The notes below the pieces were generated by a model that saw only the letters and a program-made list of their open reading frames with translations, was not told the DNA's origin and did no database searches. The translations under genes and the position numbers were made by a program. This document shows, piece by piece, positions 28,019-37,869 of a DNA stretch of 64,000 bases. This DNA is from Cytophagales bacterium (GTDB lineage Bacteria; Bacteroidota; Bacteroidia; Cytophagales; JAAEPT01). The DNA lies in NCBI GenBank assembly GCA_024232295.1, contig JAAEPT010000033.1, positions 1 through 64,000 on the forward strand, in the 5' to 3' direction. Numbering within the stretch: the stretch's first letter is position 1; each line of letters begins with the position of its first letter.

Positions 28019-30264
28019 TTGACAAACATAAAATGAAAGCAATTATAAAACCTTTCTTAATTACATTATTTGTAATTATTTCATCAGCTCTTTTTGCTCA
28101 AAAGAAACTTATCAAGGAAGCAAAAGATCATGAATTAGATGACCCAGAATTGGTATTAAAAGTTCGTAAAGCAGATACTCGAATGAGTCAGAATAGTTAT
28201 TACGATGCTATTGATGTATACAGAGAAGTACTTGTTGATGTTCCTGATAATGCTTATGTTAACCACCGATTAGCTTTTGCTTATTATATTTCTAGAGATT
28301 ATGCCAATGCCTCAAAATATTACGCAATTGCAGTGGCTTTGGATGACCATCATTATCCAGAGGATTATTACTACTATGCAGAGTCTTTACAGATGCAAGG
28401 TAAATATGTAGAGGCACTCAAAGAGTTTCAGTTATTTGCTAAGCAAAAAAGTAAAGATCCACAGATCAAGCTATTAAAGAAGTATGTAAGACAAGAAAAG
28501 CGTTCTTGTAACTATGCTCTTCGTATCATTGATGAAGATACTGCCTTTGCTCATGTTGATTTAATGCCAAAGGGAATTAATCATGCTTATAGTGACTTCT
28601 CCCCTATGCCAGTAGGACATGATACGTTGATTTTTGCTGCTCGAATGGAAGATAGTATCATTAGCTATGAACGAGGAGAAAAAGAATTTCATCCTGTTCG
28701 TTTATATCAAGTAACTCGTCAAAGTGAAAATAATTGGAATGAACCAACTGTGCTAGAGATCAATGATAAACTTGATCACAAGTATGAGCATACAGCCAAT
28801 GGAACATATAACCCAGAAGGAAATCGCTTTTATTATACTCGCTGTATAGAAGATGGACATCACAAAATTGTTTGTTCAATTTACTATACTGAGAAAGATG
28901 AAAATGGTGAATGGGGTAAACCTAAAAAACTTCCTGAAGCTAATAAAAGAGGCTATACCAGTACACAACCAACAGTACAGTCTTATACAAAAAAGAAAAG
29001 AAAGAAAGTACAGAAGTTTGATGTTGTTTACTTCTCTTCTGACCGTCCAAAAAGTGTAGGTGGTCTAGATATTTGGTTTGTAACAGTGGATAATGAAGGA
29101 AATGTTTCTGAAGCAACTAACTGTGGCAAAAGAATCAATACAATTCGTAATGAAGTAACTCCTTATTACGATAACGTGCATAGTACATTATTCTTTAGTT
29201 CAAACTACCATTATGGATTGGGAGGATATGATGTACAAAAAGCAACTGGACAGCAAAAACGTTGGGCTAAACCACAAAATGCTGGTATTCCTGTAAACTC
29301 TTCTTATGATGATACTTATTATCGTTTAGAGAAAGATACAACAACAGATAAAGCAATTGGATATATTGTTTCCAATAGACCTGGAGGTTTTGCCTTGAAA
29401 AGTGCTACTTGTTGTGATGATATCTATCACTTCGATTATTATGATCCAGAAACATGGGATCTTGCTGGATTGGTTACAGAAAAGGTAAAAGATGACACTA
29501 CTGGAAACAAAAAAGTATTAAAAGATGTACAAGTTGGGTTAGTTAGAACACACCATATTGACAAAGCAATAGTAGATAGTACAGTTGATTTCAACATTTT
29601 GGCAGAACACATCAAATGGAGAGACACTACTCTTCAAGATGGAAAGTATGACTTAGAAGTTGTCAAAGAAAGAAGTTATCATTTAGTAGTACAAAAAGAA
29701 GGATATGAAACTCCTAAGATATTTGACTTAGATTCTTTATTAAAAATCAACCGAAATACTCTTGATGTTGAGTTAGTAAAAATTATTGATTCTACAGGTA
29801 TTGCACCTCCTAAAGACACAAATGCAACACAAGCATTTAACTCTAATCTTTCGGATACTCAAATTCAAGAAAATCAAAAATTTGTGTTGAAAAACGTATA
29901 TTTTGATTATGCAAAAAGTACTTTAAAAGATGAGTCTACACCTGCTTTGCGTTTGTTGCTAACATTTATGCTAAAACACCCTAATGTAAAAATTGAGGTT
30001 TCTGGACATACAGATAGCAATGGTAGTGATGACCTTAACAAAAAGCTTTCTGATGATAGAGCCAAAGCTGTGAGGAAGTACTTGACTGACAATGGGGTGG
30101 AGCCAAACATGGTAGTTGCTGTAGGGTATGGAGAAGATCAACCAATTGCTCCTAACCAAAAACCAGATGGTTCTGATAATCCAGAAGGTCGTAAGAGAAA
30201 TAGACGTACAGAGGTTAAAATTCTATCAAAGACAGACTTTGAAGTAGAAACAGAAGAAGAATAA
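28003..30264 (+). CDS. OmpA family protein with TPR and PD40/beta-propeller regions (PorE-like)
   Basis: C-terminal OmpA domain NVYFDYAKSTLKDES...VSGHTDSNGSDDLNKKLSDDRAKAVRKYL; DVVYFSSDRPKSVGGLDIW repeats. True start likely MKAIIKPF at 28033. Confidence 0.88.
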   Translation: MWYFLIDKHKMKAIIKPFLITLFVIISSALFAQKKLIKEAKDHELDDPELVLKVRKADTRMSQNSYYDAIDVYREVLVDVPDNAYVNHRLAFAYYISRDYANASKYYAIAVALDDHHYPEDYYYYAESLQMQGKYVEALKEFQLFAKQKSKDPQIKLLKKYVRQEKRSCNYALRIIDEDTAFAHVDLMPKGINHAYSDFSPMPVGHDTLIFAARMEDSIISYERGEKEFHPVRLYQVTRQSENNWNEPTVLEINDKLDHKYEHTANGTYNPEGNRFYYTRCIEDGHHKIVCSIYYTEKDENGEWGKPKKLPEANKRGYTSTQPTVQSYTKKKRKKVQKFDVVYFSSDRPKSVGGLDIWFVTVDNEGNVSEATNCGKRINTIRNEVTPYYDNVHSTLFFSSNYHYGLGGYDVQKATGQQKRWAKPQNAGIPVNSSYDDTYYRLEKDTTTDKAIGYIVSNRPGGFALKSATCCDDIYHFDYYDPETWDLAGLVTEKVKDDTTGNKKVLKDVQVGLVRTHHIDKAIVDSTVDFNILAEHIKWRDTTLQDGKYDLEVVKERSYHLVVQKEGYETPKIFDLDSLLKINRNTLDVELVKIIDSTGIAPPKDTNATQAFNSNLSDTQIQENQKFVLKNVYFDYAKSTLKDESTPALRLLLTFMLKHPNVKIEVSGHTDSNGSDDLNKKLSDDRAKAVRKYLTDNGVEPNMVVAVGYGEDQPIAPNQKPDGSDNPEGRKRNRRTEVKILSKTDFEVETEEE

Positions 30265-30286
30265 AATATAGTTAGTTTTTATCTAG

Positions 30287-30327
30287 AAAACTCGCTTTCT
30301 CTATTATTGAGAGAGCGAGTTTTTTTA
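30287..30327 (+). terminator. Rho-independent terminator
   Basis: AACTCGCTTTCTC...GAGAGAGCGAGTTTTTTT. Confidence 0.85.
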
Positions 30328-30336
30328 TTATCTTTG
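30306..30336 (+). promoter_or_regulatory. Bacteroidota-type -33/-7 promoter overlapping the terminator
   Basis: TTG (30306-30308), N20, TATCTTTG (30329-30336). Confidence 0.5.
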
Positions 30337-30363
30337 TTTAGTACAGTGCTTTGTATTTACATC

Positions 30364-31092
30364 ATGAAAAGACAATCTTTTTTATTCTTCCTTTTATCTT
30401 TCATCAGTATTCTTTCTTTTGGACAAGTTCCTCAACTAATCAATTATCAAGCAATTGCAAGAGACATTGATGGAAGAGAATTGCCAAACTTTAATATTTC
30501 GGTAAATATTGCCATTACAGAAGGACAAGGAAATGTCTTATATGAAGAATTGCATGATGACATTACAACCAACGAGTTTGGTCTTTTTACTTTAAAAATA
30601 GGAGGAGGAACTCCTACTAGCCAAGATTTTAGTTTTTCGAGCATAGATTGGAGTGGTGAAAAATTCAAGTTTGTGCGAGTTGCCATTGATTTTGATAAAA
30701 ATGGAATTCCTGATCTTATTAGTGAAACACAACTTTTGAGCGTTCCCTTTGCCTTGCAAACAGTAAATGCAGATACAGCTCAACATTTAGATAACGAGAC
30801 ATTAACCATTACAGATGGTAATGTGGGTATTGGTTCTCCATTCTCTCCTACAGAACGTCTACACATTCTTAATGGAAATATCTTGATAGAGGAAGGAAAT
30901 CTTCTTATTGCAGAAGGAAGACTTGGAATTAATACAGAACTACCTGCTACAGCTCTTCACCTCAAAGAGGGAAGTTTGTTCATTGAAAGTGTTGATGGAG
31001 GTATCTACCTTAAATCTAATAATGGAAACTGTTATTTTTTGAGCATTGACAATAATGGTGCATTACAAGTTGTTCAAAGAACCTGTCCATAG
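30364..31092 (+). CDS. Secreted repeat-containing surface protein (tail-fibre/beta-helix-like C-terminus)
   Basis: MKRQSFLFFLLSFISILSFGQ signal peptide. The ORF track start at 30307 lies inside the terminator. Confidence 0.6.
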   Translation: MKRQSFLFFLLSFISILSFGQVPQLINYQAIARDIDGRELPNFNISVNIAITEGQGNVLYEELHDDITTNEFGLFTLKIGGGTPTSQDFSFSSIDWSGEKFKFVRVAIDFDKNGIPDLISETQLLSVPFALQTVNADTAQHLDNETLTITDGNVGIGSPFSPTERLHILNGNILIEEGNLLIAEGRLGINTELPATALHLKEGSLFIESVDGGIYLKSNNGNCYFLSIDNNGALQVVQRTCP

Positions 31093-31106
31093 TTTGAATT
31101 TTTATT

Positions 31107-31682
31107 ATGTTATTTTTTCAGTCAAATACACTCAAAAAACTCTCTGATTTAGAATTAGTAGAAGAATATAAGACAACTGCTGATAATAAATACGTAAGTG
31201 AATTATTAGGAAGATACACTACATTCACAATAGGTATTTGTATGAAATACCTCAAAAATGAAGAAAAAAGTAAGGATGCAACCATGCAAATTTTTGAAAA
31301 ATTGTTGCAAGACCTTATGAAACATTCCATTAGTAACTTTAGACCTTGGCTACACCAAGTAATTCGTAATTTTTGCCTGATGGAGTTACGAAAAGAAAAA
31401 AGTGAACAAAAAAAAGCAAATCTATTTGTGGAATCTGAGCCAATTGTTCATCCTTTTGAAGACGATAACGAAGAAGAAAAAGAAAGTCATTTACAACAAC
31501 TATCTTATTGTATAAAAGAACTAAAGAAAGAACAAAAAGAGTGTATAGAACTGTTCTTCTTACAAGAAAAGTGTTATCAAGAGATTGCAGAGATTACTGA
31601 GTTCACTCTCAAAAAAGTAAAAAGTTATATCCAAAATGGAAAAAGGAATTTGAAAATTTGCATGGAAAAACTAAATGGATAA
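31107..31682 (+). CDS. ECF-type sigma-70 family RNA polymerase sigma factor
   Basis: Sigma2-like KDATMQIFEKLL...FRPWLHQVIRNFC; sigma4-like QEKCYQEIAEITEFTLKKVKSYIQNGKRNL. Confidence 0.85.
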   Translation: MLFFQSNTLKKLSDLELVEEYKTTADNKYVSELLGRYTTFTIGICMKYLKNEEKSKDATMQIFEKLLQDLMKHSISNFRPWLHQVIRNFCLMELRKEKSEQKKANLFVESEPIVHPFEDDNEEEKESHLQQLSYCIKELKKEQKECIELFFLQEKCYQEIAEITEFTLKKVKSYIQNGKRNLKICMEKLNG

Positions 31683-32832
31683 GCAAGAAAAACTATATCG
31701 CCAATTATTTGAGCCTACCAAAGATTGTCCTACAAATGAACAATTATTGAAATATGCTCAAAATGCTCTATCTACACAAGAAATGCACGAAATAGAAAAG
31801 CATTTACTTTCTTGTGAAGCATGTAATGAGGCAATGGATGGTTTACTGTTATTTGAAAATCCTGATACTTTAACCCAATATGATAAAGAAATTCGTTCTT
31901 CTTTTCGTGTTTCCAAAACCAACTATCTAAAAATAGCAGCTATGTTTGCTGGTTTACTAGTTTCTCTTAGCACTGTCTTTCTATTATTCCAGAATTTATC
32001 AGACAATACATATGCTGAAATGGCTATGGAAACAGAGCCAATGATGAATGCAACAAAACAAATAGAGGAAATAAGTGCCACAGAAGGAATTACAGAAGAA
32101 GAAGAAGCTTTATTAGAAGAAATTGTAGAAAAACAAGAGATGTCTACAAGAGAAAGACAGACACAATCAATCACTAAACAAATTGCTACAAAAAAAGAAA
32201 AAATAGCACCAACAAATAAAGACAGCTATAATTCTCAACCAACTACAACAAGTAGTAGTTTAACTTCTCCACCACCTAATGACCCTACTGTATCTGGTAA
32301 TAATTTGGAGAAAGACATAATAATTGTTGAAAGCACAGTTGAAGACAATGAAATTATTGAAGAATTTGAAGATGAAAGCACTGTAGAAATACAAGAGGTA
32401 CATGCGAAAAAAATAGCAAATCAACAACGTCAATATGGAGGAAGTAATTACTCAACAAAAGCTAAAAATAATCACTCAACAAACATCAAAGAACAATATA
32501 AGCGTTTATCTCTCTTATTAATAGATGATAAAACAAATCCTACTTTCCAAAAACTATCTAGTGGACAATACCCACAAGCCTTGAAAGAATATCAACAAGG
32601 GACAAATACATTTGCTACTACCTTATGTTTTATTTTTATGGAAAACTTTGAGGAAGCAAAAAAATTGAGTGAAAGTATAAAAGATGAAAATGCTCAACTG
32701 TGGATAGAGTCTTTAATTTCTCTAGAAGAAGGTAAAAAGTATAAGACTAAAAGAAGTTTAAAGAAACTGACTAAAGAAGAACATAAGTTTCAAGACAGTG
32801 CTTTAGAATTATTGAAGTTATTAAACAATTAG
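31675..32832 (+). CDS. Putative anti-sigma factor with N-terminal zinc-finger-like domain and one TM
   Basis: Overlaps the sigma gene by 8 nt; HEIEKHLLSCEACNEAM; TM IAAMFAGLLVSLSTVFLLF. Confidence 0.7.
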   Translation: MDKQEKLYRQLFEPTKDCPTNEQLLKYAQNALSTQEMHEIEKHLLSCEACNEAMDGLLLFENPDTLTQYDKEIRSSFRVSKTNYLKIAAMFAGLLVSLSTVFLLFQNLSDNTYAEMAMETEPMMNATKQIEEISATEGITEEEEALLEEIVEKQEMSTRERQTQSITKQIATKKEKIAPTNKDSYNSQPTTTSSSLTSPPPNDPTVSGNNLEKDIIIVESTVEDNEIIEEFEDESTVEIQEVHAKKIANQQRQYGGSNYSTKAKNNHSTNIKEQYKRLSLLLIDDKTNPTFQKLSSGQYPQALKEYQQGTNTFATTLCFIFMENFEEAKKLSESIKDENAQLWIESLISLEEGKKYKTKRSLKKLTKEEHKFQDSALELLKLLNN

Positions 32833-33308
32833 AAATCTATCTCTATCCAAGATTTACAACCTCCATGTTCTGGCAATAAATCTAATAAAATGGGGGGTTC
32901 TAGTTTTTTCACATCTACAACTAATAGAGTTACTTGATGCTCCTGCCAGCGTTCGTATCGTTCTTGAATTACATCTTCCCTCCATACATGTTGATCATCT
33001 AACTTTGCTAATTCTTTCCATGAATTAATTTGTCTTACTTCTTTTACAAAAGCCTCAAAACGAATCCAAACTTGCTGATGATTTTGATAATAAATATCCT
33101 CCTCTCCTACTTCATTAAGCCATGATTGCTTAATTTTTTCATTTTGTTGATGGTAAAGAGTAGGAAGAAGTAGAAAATCATCTTCTTGTACCGAAAAAGA
33201 ACCATTTTCTTCAATGATCCCGCCTTTTCTAAGAATAATTTGTTGTCTACCTTCTCCTAAAGCTTGTACAACTTTCGTCCACTCCTTAAAAACCTTTTTT
33301 CTAGGCAT
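32829..33308 (-). CDS. DUF1802 family protein
   Basis: FKEWTKVVQALGEGRQQIILRKGGIIEENGSFSV. Confidence 0.75.
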   Translation of the reverse strand: MPRKKVFKEWTKVVQALGEGRQQIILRKGGIIEENGSFSVQEDDFLLLPTLYHQQNEKIKQSWLNEVGEEDIYYQNHQQVWIRFEAFVKEVRQINSWKELAKLDDQHVWREDVIQERYERWQEHQVTLLVVDVKKLEPPILLDLLPEHGGCKSWIEIDF

Positions 33309-33310
33309 TA

Positions 33311-34444
33311 TTACACTCTTTCTGTGATCAGTAGTAGACGTTGATATAACTCTTCATAAAGAGGCAAGATATTATCAATATCAAACTCTTTGGCTCTCTT
33401 GAGTGCATTTTCTCTAAATGTTGGCAGATTATTATCATCCAAAACAATCAAGGCATTTTTTGCCATATCGTCTACATCACCAACATCACTTACAAAGCCA
33501 GTCACTCCATTTATATTTAATTCTGGCAAACCTCCAGCATTTGAGGAAATTACAGGCACCTCACAAGCCATTGCTTCTAAAGCAGCTAAACCAAAACTTT
33601 CTTTTTCTGAAGGCATTAAAAATAAATCAGAAACAGATAGTACTTCTTCTACTGCTGATATTTTGCCTAAGAATCGAATATCTGGACAAGCTCCTAATTG
33701 ACGACAAAGATTTTCCGTTTTTTGACGTTCTGGACCATCCCCAACTAATAATAATTTAGCAGGTATTTCTTTACGAATTTTGTCAAATGCAAGAATTACA
33801 TCTTCTACACGCTTTACTTTTCTAAAGTTAGAAACGTGAATAAGTAATTTTTCTCCATTAGGACAAATTGCCATACGAAAATGGTCTTTTTTATGCTTTT
33901 TGAATTTTGTTAGATCAATGAAGTTTGGAACAACTTCTATCTCTTTCTGAATTGAAAATAAATTTAGGGTATCTCTTTTTAAATCTTCTGAAACAGCTGT
34001 TAGAATGTCAGATTGATTCATGCTAAATGCAACTACAGGCTCATAGGAAGCATCTTTTCCTACAAGTGTAATATCTGTTCCGTGCAAAGTTGCAACTACT
34101 GGAATATCAATTCCTTCAGACTGTAAGATTTGTTTTGCGAGATAAGCTGCTGTGGCATGAGGAATGGCATAATGTACATGAAGTAAGTCGAGCTTCTCAT
34201 ACTTTACAACATCTACCATTTTACTAGCCAATGCTAGTACATAAGGAGGGCTTTGAAACAAAGGATAATTAGGAATTACTACCTCATGATAGAATAAGTT
34301 TTCACTTAGTATATCAAAACGAGCAGGCTCTGTATAGGTAATAAAGTGTATTTTGTGTCCTTTTTTGGACAATGCAATTCCTAGTTCTGTCGCTACAACT
34401 CCACTACCTCCATATGTTGGGTAGCACACAATACCTATTTTCAT
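33311..34444 (-). CDS. bshA: N-acetyl-alpha-D-glucosaminyl L-malate synthase BshA (bacillithiol biosynthesis)
   Basis: MKIGIVCYPTYGGSGVVATELG, HVHYAIPHA, GT4 signature EKESFGLAALEAMACEVPVISSNAGGLPE. Confidence 0.93.
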   Translation of the reverse strand: MKIGIVCYPTYGGSGVVATELGIALSKKGHKIHFITYTEPARFDILSENLFYHEVVIPNYPLFQSPPYVLALASKMVDVVKYEKLDLLHVHYAIPHATAAYLAKQILQSEGIDIPVVATLHGTDITLVGKDASYEPVVAFSMNQSDILTAVSEDLKRDTLNLFSIQKEIEVVPNFIDLTKFKKHKKDHFRMAICPNGEKLLIHVSNFRKVKRVEDVILAFDKIRKEIPAKLLLVGDGPERQKTENLCRQLGACPDIRFLGKISAVEEVLSVSDLFLMPSEKESFGLAALEAMACEVPVISSNAGGLPELNINGVTGFVSDVGDVDDMAKNALIVLDDNNLPTFRENALKRAKEFDIDNILPLYEELYQRLLLITERV

Positions 34445-34449
34445 TCTAC

Positions 34450-37416
34450 TTAATTTTCATGAAACTCCATCATTGATTGATAAATCACATCATGAATTCT
34501 TGTGCGAATATCCAATCGAAGGAGCTTTCTATTTTCTGCATCTAAATATATTCTATTGGACAAGAAGATATACACCAAATCATAGTCTGGATCCATCCAA
34601 ACACATGTTCCTGTAAAACCAGTATGTCCAAAACAGCGAGGAGAAGAATAAATAGAAGTTGGACCTAAACCTTTTGGAGCAGGCTTATCCCAACCCAATC
34701 CTCTTCTATTTTTATCGTTCTGTTTTTCAGTAAACATCTCCAACACGTCTTTAGATAAGTAATCTAAGCCTCCATAAGTTCCATTTTGTAGATTCATTTG
34801 ACAAATTTTTGCCAAATCATTCGCATTACTAAAAATTCCTGCATGTCCTCCAACACCTCCCAATAAGGCGGCACCTTCATCATGAACAGTTCCTTGTAAC
34901 TGCTTTTTTCTGAAATATTGGTCATAAGCAGTAGGTACAATTCTACTTTTTGGAAACTCTTGTAATGGGTTATAACGAGTAGAGTAAGCCCCTAAAGGCA
35001 TGTAAAAATTCTGACTCATAAAGTCTTCTAATGATTGATTAAGCTTTTCTTCTACCAGTTTTTTCAATAAGTAAAAAGTTAAATCACTGTACTTATATTC
35101 ATATTTTCTAGAAAAAAATTTCTTGTTTCTCAATTCAGAATCTACTGTCCACTTCCATAAAGAATCTTCGATAGTACTAATTGAATACAGTTTTTCAGTT
35201 ACTTGTTGGTTGAAAGTATCACTTTTTTGAGGAGCAAGATATGTAGCATTATGAGTTCCATCTTCATTTACCACCTTCTTCCAATGAGGAATAAAAGGAA
35301 CTAACCCAGCTTGATGCAACAAAACATCTTTGATGATCAAATTACCTTTATTGGTTCCCTTTAAATCTTTCAAATAAAAAGACATCTTCTTATCAACATT
35401 GAGATCACCTTGATCAACCAAAAACATTACTGCTTGTAGTGTACTCAACACCTTTGTGACAGAGGCAATATCATACAAAGAAGTATCTTGGATTAACTTC
35501 TCTTTGTTGTAAGTGTAATAACCATAAGATTTGTCAAAAACAACTGTACCATTTTTCACAACCAAGACTTGACAACCTGGAGTTGCTTGTTTTTCAATTG
35601 CTTCTTGTGCAATTGCATCAATTTGTTGTAATGTTTTTGCACTCATGTTCTGAGAAGCAGGAAGATCATAAGATAATCGGTTCAATGATTCTACTTTGAA
35701 TCCTTGTCCTTCTTTGAACTCTTCTGAAGCGGTAACAGGTAATATTGCATCTACTCCAAAAGCTCCAAAAATCAACTGAGGAACAAGTTCTTGTGTCATC
35801 AAGTTATTATCATATGCAGCAATTACAGAATTTACCTTATCTAGGTGTTTTAAATTGTAAGGGTTTCCTAATAAGCCTGCAACAACTGTTGTTTTTTCAC
35901 TTAACTTATCAATAAAATCTTGAATGTCTTTGTTGAAGGCACGAGTACATTTTGAACATATTCTTAACTTATGTAAACCTAAGACAACCACTTTCTTGTC
36001 TTTTACCTTTTCATAGATAGCATCAAGTTTTGCTTTGGTTAATTCATTTTTTCTAAGTGAGTGATGTTCAAACTTAGCATATTTAGAAAGCATTTGTTGG
36101 AATGTACTATTGTCTTCAGAATTTAAACACACTGATGCAAAAGTATTGGTATCTATCACTTGAATTGGCAAAAAGTTACTATCATTCTTGGCAACTGTTA
36201 AGCTTTGCTTATACAATTCTCTTCTTAGTTTGTATGCTTCTGGTGTGTTTAAATCTTCATACAAGTTTTCTAACTCCACAAATTTTTGTTTGTGCAAACC
36301 AGACCAGTGTTTAGCATACAAAATTTTTCGAATGCGAGCATTAACCTCTTCTTCTGTAATTTGTCCTTTTTTAATTGCTTCTTGAATATGACTGATCGCT
36401 TTTGGAACATTCATTGGAAATAATAAAACATCATTTCCTGCTAATAATGCTTTCAAATCTACTTCACCTGGTTCATGAAACTTACTTACACCTTTCATAT
36501 TCAAAGCATCAGTAAAAACAAGCCCTTTAAAACCTAAGTCATTCTTAAGTAGCTTGTGTACTACATTTTCAGACAAAGTAGTGGCAATATTTTCTCTTTT
36601 ATCATAGGTTGGCATGTGGATATGAGCAACCATTACACTTGCCAAACTATCTTTCATCAATTCCCTGAAGGGATACAATTCGATGTCCTCAATTCTCTTT
36701 TTATCATGGGTAATAATTGGCAAAGCATGGTGTGAATCAGTATCAGTATCTCCATGTCCAGGAAAATGTTTAGCATTTGCCATGACATGATGAGCCTGCA
36801 TTCCTTTCATATAAGCAATCCCCTTTTGAGCTACTTTGTATTTATTTTCACCAAAAGAACGTGTTCCAATTACAGGATTTTCGGGATTGACATTTACATC
36901 TACTACTGGAGCAAAATTCACGTGAATCCCCAAACGTTTACAATGACGAGCAATTTCTTCACCCATTTGATAAATCAAGGTATCATTTTTCAAAGCACCT
37001 AATGCCACTTGACGAGGAAACTTAACCGTAGAATCTAAACGCATTGCTAAACCCCATTCTGCATCCATTCCAATCATCAAAGGAACTTTTGCATTCTTTT
37101 GATAGCGATTTGTCAACTGTGCTTCTCTAACAGGACCTCCCTGAAAAAAAATCAATCCCCCAATGTTATATTTTTTGATTAGTGAATCAATCTCTTTGTA
37201 GTGCTTTTCTGTACGATTTGAATAAGCAGCTACCATGAATAATTGACCCAAACGTTCTTCTGGAGTCATTGTGTAAAAAACACTATCTACCCACTTATCA
37301 GCATCAGTACGCTCATACCTAGGAAAGTTTAGATTGTTCTGAGCAAAGGATAAAGAGGAAATGCTCAAAATAAGAAAGAAAAAAGAGGAAATTTTTCTAT
37401 GCATTGTATTATACAT
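34450..37416 (-). CDS. GH3 (beta-N-acetylglucosaminidase-like) fused to a C-terminal beta-lactamase/serine hydrolase domain
   Basis: KHFPGHGDTDTDSHHALP (NagZ-like) and DIASVTKVLSTLQAVM (SxxK), YKYSDLTF, GHTGFTGT. Confidence 0.9.
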   Translation of the reverse strand: MYNTMHRKISSFFFLILSISSLSFAQNNLNFPRYERTDADKWVDSVFYTMTPEERLGQLFMVAAYSNRTEKHYKEIDSLIKKYNIGGLIFFQGGPVREAQLTNRYQKNAKVPLMIGMDAEWGLAMRLDSTVKFPRQVALGALKNDTLIYQMGEEIARHCKRLGIHVNFAPVVDVNVNPENPVIGTRSFGENKYKVAQKGIAYMKGMQAHHVMANAKHFPGHGDTDTDSHHALPIITHDKKRIEDIELYPFRELMKDSLASVMVAHIHMPTYDKRENIATTLSENVVHKLLKNDLGFKGLVFTDALNMKGVSKFHEPGEVDLKALLAGNDVLLFPMNVPKAISHIQEAIKKGQITEEEVNARIRKILYAKHWSGLHKQKFVELENLYEDLNTPEAYKLRRELYKQSLTVAKNDSNFLPIQVIDTNTFASVCLNSEDNSTFQQMLSKYAKFEHHSLRKNELTKAKLDAIYEKVKDKKVVVLGLHKLRICSKCTRAFNKDIQDFIDKLSEKTTVVAGLLGNPYNLKHLDKVNSVIAAYDNNLMTQELVPQLIFGAFGVDAILPVTASEEFKEGQGFKVESLNRLSYDLPASQNMSAKTLQQIDAIAQEAIEKQATPGCQVLVVKNGTVVFDKSYGYYTYNKEKLIQDTSLYDIASVTKVLSTLQAVMFLVDQGDLNVDKKMSFYLKDLKGTNKGNLIIKDVLLHQAGLVPFIPHWKKVVNEDGTHNATYLAPQKSDTFNQQVTEKLYSISTIEDSLWKWTVDSELRNKKFFSRKYEYKYSDLTFYLLKKLVEEKLNQSLEDFMSQNFYMPLGAYSTRYNPLQEFPKSRIVPTAYDQYFRKKQLQGTVHDEGAALLGGVGGHAGIFSNANDLAKICQMNLQNGTYGGLDYLSKDVLEMFTEKQNDKNRRGLGWDKPAPKGLGPTSIYSSPRCFGHTGFTGTCVWMDPDYDLVYIFLSNRIYLDAENRKLLRLDIRTRIHDVIYQSMMEFHEN

Positions 37417-37506
37417 TATATTTATGGATGAAAGACGAAACTACAAAGGTAATTTGTATTTCTAAAAGAGTTTGCGTTTAATATCACAAAAAAAGACAAG
37501 AACCAC

Positions 37507-37860
37507 ATGAAACTTCCTTCTTTTTTTAAGACCCCAAGACATCGCCAGTTTGAATATCAGCCTCGTTACTATGATGAAGTAAAAGAAGATATTGAAAAAC
37601 GTACACAACGAATAAAAGCAGAGTTGAACAAAGACCTTGATTCTGACGAAGTTCGTGTGAGCCAAATTAGAGGCTCTTTCCAAAATGCTCGTCAAGAAAC
37701 AGAAACACGGAAAATTCCTTTCATCTTTGTTCTTATTATTCTTCTAAGTTCAGCGACATTTGGCTATATTTACACAGGTAACATTACTGTCTTTTATGTC
37801 TCTGTGGGCTTAGGCGTTGTATTATCATTATATAAGCAAAAACTGAAAATTTTTAAGTAA
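37507..37860 (+). CDS. Small membrane protein of unknown function
   Basis: Basic N-terminal region and two C-terminal hydrophobic segments; precedes mutL. Confidence 0.6.
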   Translation: MKLPSFFKTPRHRQFEYQPRYYDEVKEDIEKRTQRIKAELNKDLDSDEVRVSQIRGSFQNARQETETRKIPFIFVLIILLSSATFGYIYTGNITVFYVSVGLGVVLSLYKQKLKIFK

Positions 37861-37869
37861 CCTTAGCGA

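Noticed and set aside
33390-33759. Two overlapping + strand ORFs opposite bshA
   Set aside because: Both antisense inside a well-supported bshA; low-complexity translations.
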